This document shows positions 59,340 to 64,000 of a DNA stretch of 64,000 nucleotides, piece by piece. The stretch covers positions 39,273,571-39,337,570 of the forward strand of contig OU862927.1 of the NCBI GenBank assembly GCA_917880885.1, in the 5' to 3' direction. This DNA is from Limnephilus marmoratus. Its lineage: Eukaryota > Arthropoda > Insecta > Trichoptera > Limnephilidae. Position 1 is the stretch's first letter, and the number at the start of each line of letters is the position of its first letter. The translations under genes and the position numbers were made by a program. The notes beneath the pieces are model-generated. The model was not told where the DNA came from. It did not search any database and saw only the letters and a list, made by a program, of their open reading frames with translations.

Positions 59340-59620
59340 AACCTTCGCGGGCATGCACACATCAAATCCCCAAAGTTTGAATAAAATAGGTAAAGTCGTT
59401 CTGAAGTTATGCGCATACATACATTTAGGTGATTCATTTTTATACAAATTTTATAATGCCAGAGCTCACCAGTAATTTTACACAAACCTTGTCCTGACAA
59501 TAATGAACACAACAAAAAAAGAATTATCCCATTTGGTGCACTAGTTCTGAAGTTAAGCGGGAACATACATTTCGGCGATTCATTTTTATTAATAAATATA
59601 AATATATACTTATACTTAAG
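59340..59620 (-). mobile_element. Helitron-like 5' fragments
   Basis: aataggtaaagtcgttctga plus agttatgcgcatacat and gtcctgacaataatgaacac blocks repeat those in 58950-59060. Confidence 0.4.
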
Positions 59621-59891
59621 TATAGATTTTATAAAAATATTTTTTACTAAAAAAAAACCTTTGCAGGAGTTCGGAACTGTCCAATTTGGAATAATAATAA
59701 CTATATAAAATACTACGTTGGTGCTGGTTGCATTGTGCATCTTTGCATTGGTTGAAGTTTCGTGTCCATTCATTGTATCATCCACTTTTGTGGAGGACAG
59801 AAACAATGTCTAAAAATTATAACAATAATAAATTTATGTATGTGTAAAATGATTTTTTCGTTGTCCGGAGGCCTTACCTCTCGACCAAAGT

Positions 59892-60096
59892 TTAACCTGT
59901 GAAAGGCCAGGAACGTGCCCGCACGCGAAACTCGAATTTCAAAAAAGAATATTAATTCAAATAATTTGGATGCGATTTAAATTTTTTTGTATAAAGAAAC
60001 TGTACCAAGGAAAAGCTCAGAATAGCTTCCTCCATTCTTGTTCTTAAGGTAATTTAAAAAAGGTAAGGTAAAAAACCCTGGCCTTTGACAGGTTAA
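59892..60096. mobile_element. piggyBac-like MITE flanked by TTAA
   Basis: TTAACCTGTGAAAGGCCAGG at the left, ccctggcctttgacaggTTAA at the right. A third similar end (cctggccctcaacaggttaa) at 61063-61085 may close a larger element. Confidence 0.6.
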
Positions 60097-61062
60097 AAAA
60101 CGTGTTTCAAGTATTATAAAACTGAAATCAATATGATGAAAAAAATATCTTCAGCTTTTATTGAACCACACAGTATCTGAATTTAAAAAAATGTATTTTG
60201 TATATTTTCATTGTATATGAACTTGAAATAAATATACCTAATTAAAAAAATATTAGCAAATTTTATTTTTATTCTCATGATTGTTTTGTGTCACTCTGTA
60301 CTTTCATTGCCCATCTGTATAAGGAGATGGCGGCCATCTTGGACGACATCAATGTTATAACATGGACGAAGTTGGTAAAGTAAACTCTACATTTTTTCAT
60401 TGTTTTTGATATAAATTCATTGTAGAAAGAATAGATTTGAGGTTTTATCAAGAAGATCGTTTTATATACATTATTTTCAAGTAATTTTTGTAATATTTCA
60501 CAAAAGAAATGTGATAAATATTGGCTTCATAAGAAATGTAAAAAATTTTACATTGTAATGAATAATTATATTTTTTGGCATTATTTATTTACGGGTTTCT
60601 ATTACAAAATAATATTAGTAACAACACTTGTTTAACTACCAAAATCCGAAAGAATTGTTACCATAAACTTATAAAATGTGACACAAAAAAAATTTAAGTG
60701 CGTGTTTAATTCTTTTTTTTAAATTAAAATAATTTACCTTTTCAAAGAAGTATCTACCGATGTCATTACTACTTCGAAAACACCTTTGGATTTTTTTTTC
60801 ATGTAGGGCATCTATTCAGGTTTGTGTAGAAATAAAAAAAATTGTTTATTTTCGTATGAATATATTTTATTTACATTGTTTGTCGAATGGGGAAATTTAC
60901 GTAAATTTTTTTTGATAAAGTTAGCTATTCTGGGAAAACTTGTAACGATTTTATCATGTAATATATATGAATAATAAGGTACATTATCTGGCAAACGGAA
61001 AACAATTCCTTTGTTTTTATATGAAATTTGAGCAAAAGCCAGGAAGGAAATTTTTCCCATAT
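60097..61062. other. AT-rich stretch, possibly interior of a TTAA element
   Basis: Bounded on both sides by TTAACCTG-type ends. The minus frame 60812-61060 has no recognised motif. Confidence 0.35.
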
Positions 61063-61264
61063 ACGCCTGGCCCTCAACAGGTTAAAAAGTCGGGTTTTTT
61101 GAAAAAAGTTTTTTTACTTGTCATGTAGAATCACCTCCCGAAGTTTGTGCACTTTACTCTCGGACACCTTGTAAAGTATACATATACACGGTGTTCGGAA
61201 ACTCAGTACAACCGGGAATCTGGTGAATCTACATCACACAGAGAATACAAAAAACTTTTCTTTT

Positions 61265-61450
61265 CTCAGTATCGCCCTGGTAAAAAAACAACATTTAGAA
61301 CTGAAACATAGCTTGACCAGTTCTGAATAGTCAGACACATCCCCGTCTCCTTTTGTGCCCAGCTTCCTTCAGCGTTACAACATGCCCCAAATTGAGGTTG
61401 CCATAGTTCCACTGGCTTCGGACAGTTGGGATTCTTGTGCGGTACTAAAA
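61265..61450 (+). mobile_element. SINE-G fragment
   Basis: tcagtatcgccctggtaaaa, gcttgaccagttctgaatag, tacaacatgccccaaattga, ggacagttgggattcttgtg, ggtac. Head missing. Confidence 0.6.
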
Positions 61451-61629
61451 AAAAACACAATGTCTCTAAGGCAACATTAAACACTCGTGTCATGTGCAAT
61501 CTGTGAACAATTGGATAAATTATTGGTCCTTCTGTTAAAAAGGTTAAACATGAGGTTCAGTGTTGCCAACTCGAATTTTCTAGGCGAAACCCAAAAAAGA
61601 GCCAAAAAGGATAGTCAGCGACTAGTCCT

Positions 61630-62585
61630 CTAAAAAATCTAAGTAATCATCCGGTTCCAGTTCCTGTACCATCGCGCTACTAGGACCGGCTTCATCAGGA
61701 TTTTCTTTCATATACAGCCATTGTTCCAATTTTTTTTTGAACTTCTGGGGGAAGTTCATAATCCTCGCAACATTTGTTGTGTCGCTTGAGCCCCGATCGA
61801 ATTGTTAAAATCGAATTAACCATGTCTTTGCCAAGTCCATTTCTTGTTTTATTTTTGACAATATTTAACTGGCTAAAAACTCGTTCTACTTCTCCGTTTG
61901 ACCACGGCAGAGCAAGTATCGAAACTGCAAAAGAGCTGATTTTGTGGAAAGGATTTTCATCAGCGGCATCACGATACTTTAGAAACTCAGCCCAAAACTT
62001 GACTCTGCTTTTCCAGGGTATTAGAGAGATCTTGAACCATTGGACTTCGGCTTTTACAATGATGTCTGCAGAAATGCCCATTCTGTTCATCAGAGGTGCG
62101 ATGCTTTCTTTCAGCTGTTTTAATGTGTTCGAAACTGACAACTGATCTATTTACCGTAAAACTTCATAATTTTCCGGTAGTCTTTGTTTTAGTTGTTTAA
62201 TTAGTGAAATAACGAACTGAGTGCACCTGCTTCTGAATTCTCTCTCGTTTTCTTCAGAGAACCTTCCTGTTTCTTTTATTCCTCTCATTTTATTTTCTAC
62301 CAAGTAACCTAAGTAGGGGTGAGGATCCAAATATTCGTGAAAGTTTTCCGTTTCAAAGATATTGATCTTACGTGTAGGGATCAATATTCTTTTTCCCAGG
62401 GATTCTATGCCAAACATTAGATCCGTCAACAATTTGCACGGATCGATATTATTAGATTGGAATATTTTTACCAGTACCTGCATTTCTTCCAATATCGAAA
62501 GCACATACAAGAGATAAGCTTCGTTGGCCGTATTTTGGTAGAGATTATGTAGAGTCTCAGCCGTAAAACATTTTTCCCTTTTTCT
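61630..62585 (-). pseudogene. hAT-family transposase remnant, C-terminal half
   Basis: Minus frame from about 62585: CFTAETLHNLYQNTANEAYL, EEMQVLVKIFQSNNIDPCKL, RFSEENEREFRSRCTQFVIS, then TAA at 62151 and in the same frame MGISADIIVKAEVQWF, SILALPWSNGEVERVFSQLN, VKNKTRNGLGKDMVNSIL. The last two are the hAT dimerisation region. Near 61700 a frameshift would add the tail DEAGPSSAMVQELEPDDYL. cagtgttgccaactcga at 61557 may be its terminal repeat. A different family from 56035-56645. Confidence 0.72.
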
Positions 62586-62589
62586 AGTT

Positions 62590-63300
62590 GTGATGGTTCA
62601 CCCCCCCCCCCCCCCCCTAATTAAAACTTTTAAATATTTCTTCTTCTCGTGCTTTCAGATCTCCGGTTGGTAGATCTTCCTCTCGTACCTACTGAATGAT
62701 TCGCCACTAATGTTTTGAATCATGACTTATTTTTCCCACCCCTGTGACTGAACACAGTAAAAGGTAGTTTTCCGGGAAATTCTTACAATAAACCCTTTTC
62801 TCCACGTTGTGTGATTTTTTTTTTTTCGGAGCTCCTAGAACATCTAGGATAGGTATTTAATGTCTTTCGTGGTAACTTTTGGTTCTTTTAGGTAAGGTGT
62901 GGAAGAATTACTCTGTATCTCTTAGACGTCTGAAGGACACGCCCTGTCTAAACTATCCTAAATTTGTCCCCGCTATGATTCTAATGATATACACTGCTCC
63001 AATATTCACATAATGAGCACTGTTGTTATTACTCTCGCTAGGCTATAAAATTGATCTCTCCCCCTCTACGTCCTAATAAGTTTTAATGTACGTACCTGGA
63101 ATGTTTCATTTCATGTGGATAATTGGCGTATTCTCTGCACCGCTCTCCATGACTACTTGGCTAGACGCTATACATAATCGTGATAATATGTTCTGTTGTT
63201 AGTAAACACAAATTTATACCTAGGATGGAAGCATAAGGACGGGATAGAGGATAGGATGGATGGTGACGGGAAAGGATTTTTTTTGCAAGCAAATACTGGC
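62590..63300. other. Unassigned stretch with a C homopolymer
   Basis: c(19) near 62602-62620, then mixed sequence. No gene is recognised. Confidence 0.35.
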
Positions 63301-64000
63301 TCCTCCACTTGACCAAGTTGACTAGGTGGTCAGCTCTCAGAACACGACCCTCCGACCAATGCATGATGAGGCTATACCCATGGCACCCGGAAGATCTCTT
63401 GACGATAAACCAGATACCCGGACCCCGCCATAACAGAAGAAGAACGGCATGCCTTCAAACCTTTCCCAGACAACTCCAGTATCGAACACCTCCGGAACTA
63501 CTTTACTGGCTCTAGAAGGGGTAATCTATTTCGTCCCTTATCAAGACTCTACTCACGGTACAAAGTGGCGTAAGCTTGTGACAGGCAGATCCTTCTCCCA
63601 CGTGACCGACCTAGCGTTACAGACCACCTCTGGAAACCGACTTATCCCCACCCTTGTAAGAGATACGTTTGCTTCCAGGTCGATAGGATTAAAAAATGTG
63701 ATGATGCTGCAGGAATCTCTCCACAAGAGCCATGCCTATGCCTCCATCCACACTACCTTGCCGGTAACTCGAGATGCTTTTGGTCAAGACGCCTCCGTCA
63801 GCGAACCATGTCCTTCCATACCGTTGGCGTCTCATTTCATACGACCTATCGCGCCCATCCGCTCGACATAGTTCCGCGAAAGGGAATTGCTTCCAGCACC
63901 TCGCGAGACCCGATCAGTCTATGGTGAGCATCCTCCAACATGACAATGCAGAAAGACCCTTACCGGGGGACCACCAATTGACACGTATGTGTGGCCTCGG
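63300..64000 (+). other. GC-richer end of window with an unidentified frame
   Basis: Frame 63449-63871 (140 codons; GVIYFVPYQDSTHGTKWRKL, IPTLVRDTFASRSIGLKN). No known motif seen. GC content is higher than in the AT-rich flanks. Could be the edge of a retroelement or a gene running off the window. Confidence 0.3.

Overview
The window is repeat-rich insect nuclear DNA, AT-rich, with spliced genes. Three points support this: zinc-finger genes with a split ZAD domain (a domain expanded in insects), short (TTAGG/CCTAA)n tracts matching the common insect telomere repeat, and a dense load of Helitrons, hAT, piggyBac-like, P-element and PIF-like elements, non-LTR retrotransposons and SINEs. The order cannot be fixed from sequence alone; a lepidopteran or similar genome would fit.

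The only host genes supported are three ZAD-C2H2 zinc-finger genes. ZF1 is on the minus strand (exons 11215-11008, 9678-9540, 7560-6583, 5454-5264). ZF2 (13324-20136) and ZF3 (40727-51797) are on the plus strand and are tandem paralogues. They share six exons with identical intron phases and exon sizes of 190, 145/154, 310, 285/282, 170 and 194 nt. In all three the ZAD is split by a phase-0 intron between its two Cys pairs. It is followed by an acidic linker with a sumoylation-type psi-K-x-E site and then eight C2H2 fingers. They are probably nuclear DNA-binding regulators; targets are unknown. The start codon of each is unresolved, although ZF2 has a candidate ATG-TC micro-exon at 12934.

Layout. 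1-5 kb: satellite-bearing TIR element, Helitron-like repeat, and a 2.8-kb transposon with about 530-bp inverted repeats carrying a broken PIN-like plus CXC gene. 5-11 kb: ZF1, whose last codons and stop lie in a 31-bp minisatellite. Its second intron holds a Helitron with 17 consecutive 10-bp heat-shock-element-like units. 11-13 kb: bidirectional intergenic region with a foldback MITE. 13-20 kb: ZF2, with LINE and SINE insertions. 20-40 kb: nested mobile DNA, including hAT elements with clear 8-bp target duplications, a solo LTR inside a SINE, and LINE ends in both orientations. 40-52 kb: ZF3, its introns swollen by foldbacks, MITEs, LINEs and a 43-bp minisatellite. 52-64 kb: broken P-element and hAT transposases, tandem Helitrons, a hAT element in a SINE, polypyrimidine tracts and an unidentified GC-richer end.

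Two abundant SINE families structure the window. SINE-H ends in the same hairpin tail as a CR1/jockey-like LINE here (L-a), suggesting a LINE-SINE partnership. SINE-G has a tRNA-like head. Other non-LTR families are L-b (WFGHVERM motif), L-c (WAGHVHRM, RTE-like) and L-d (AT-rich). Family names are mine. All family assignments rest on reading motifs and repeated ends by eye; no database search was possible.
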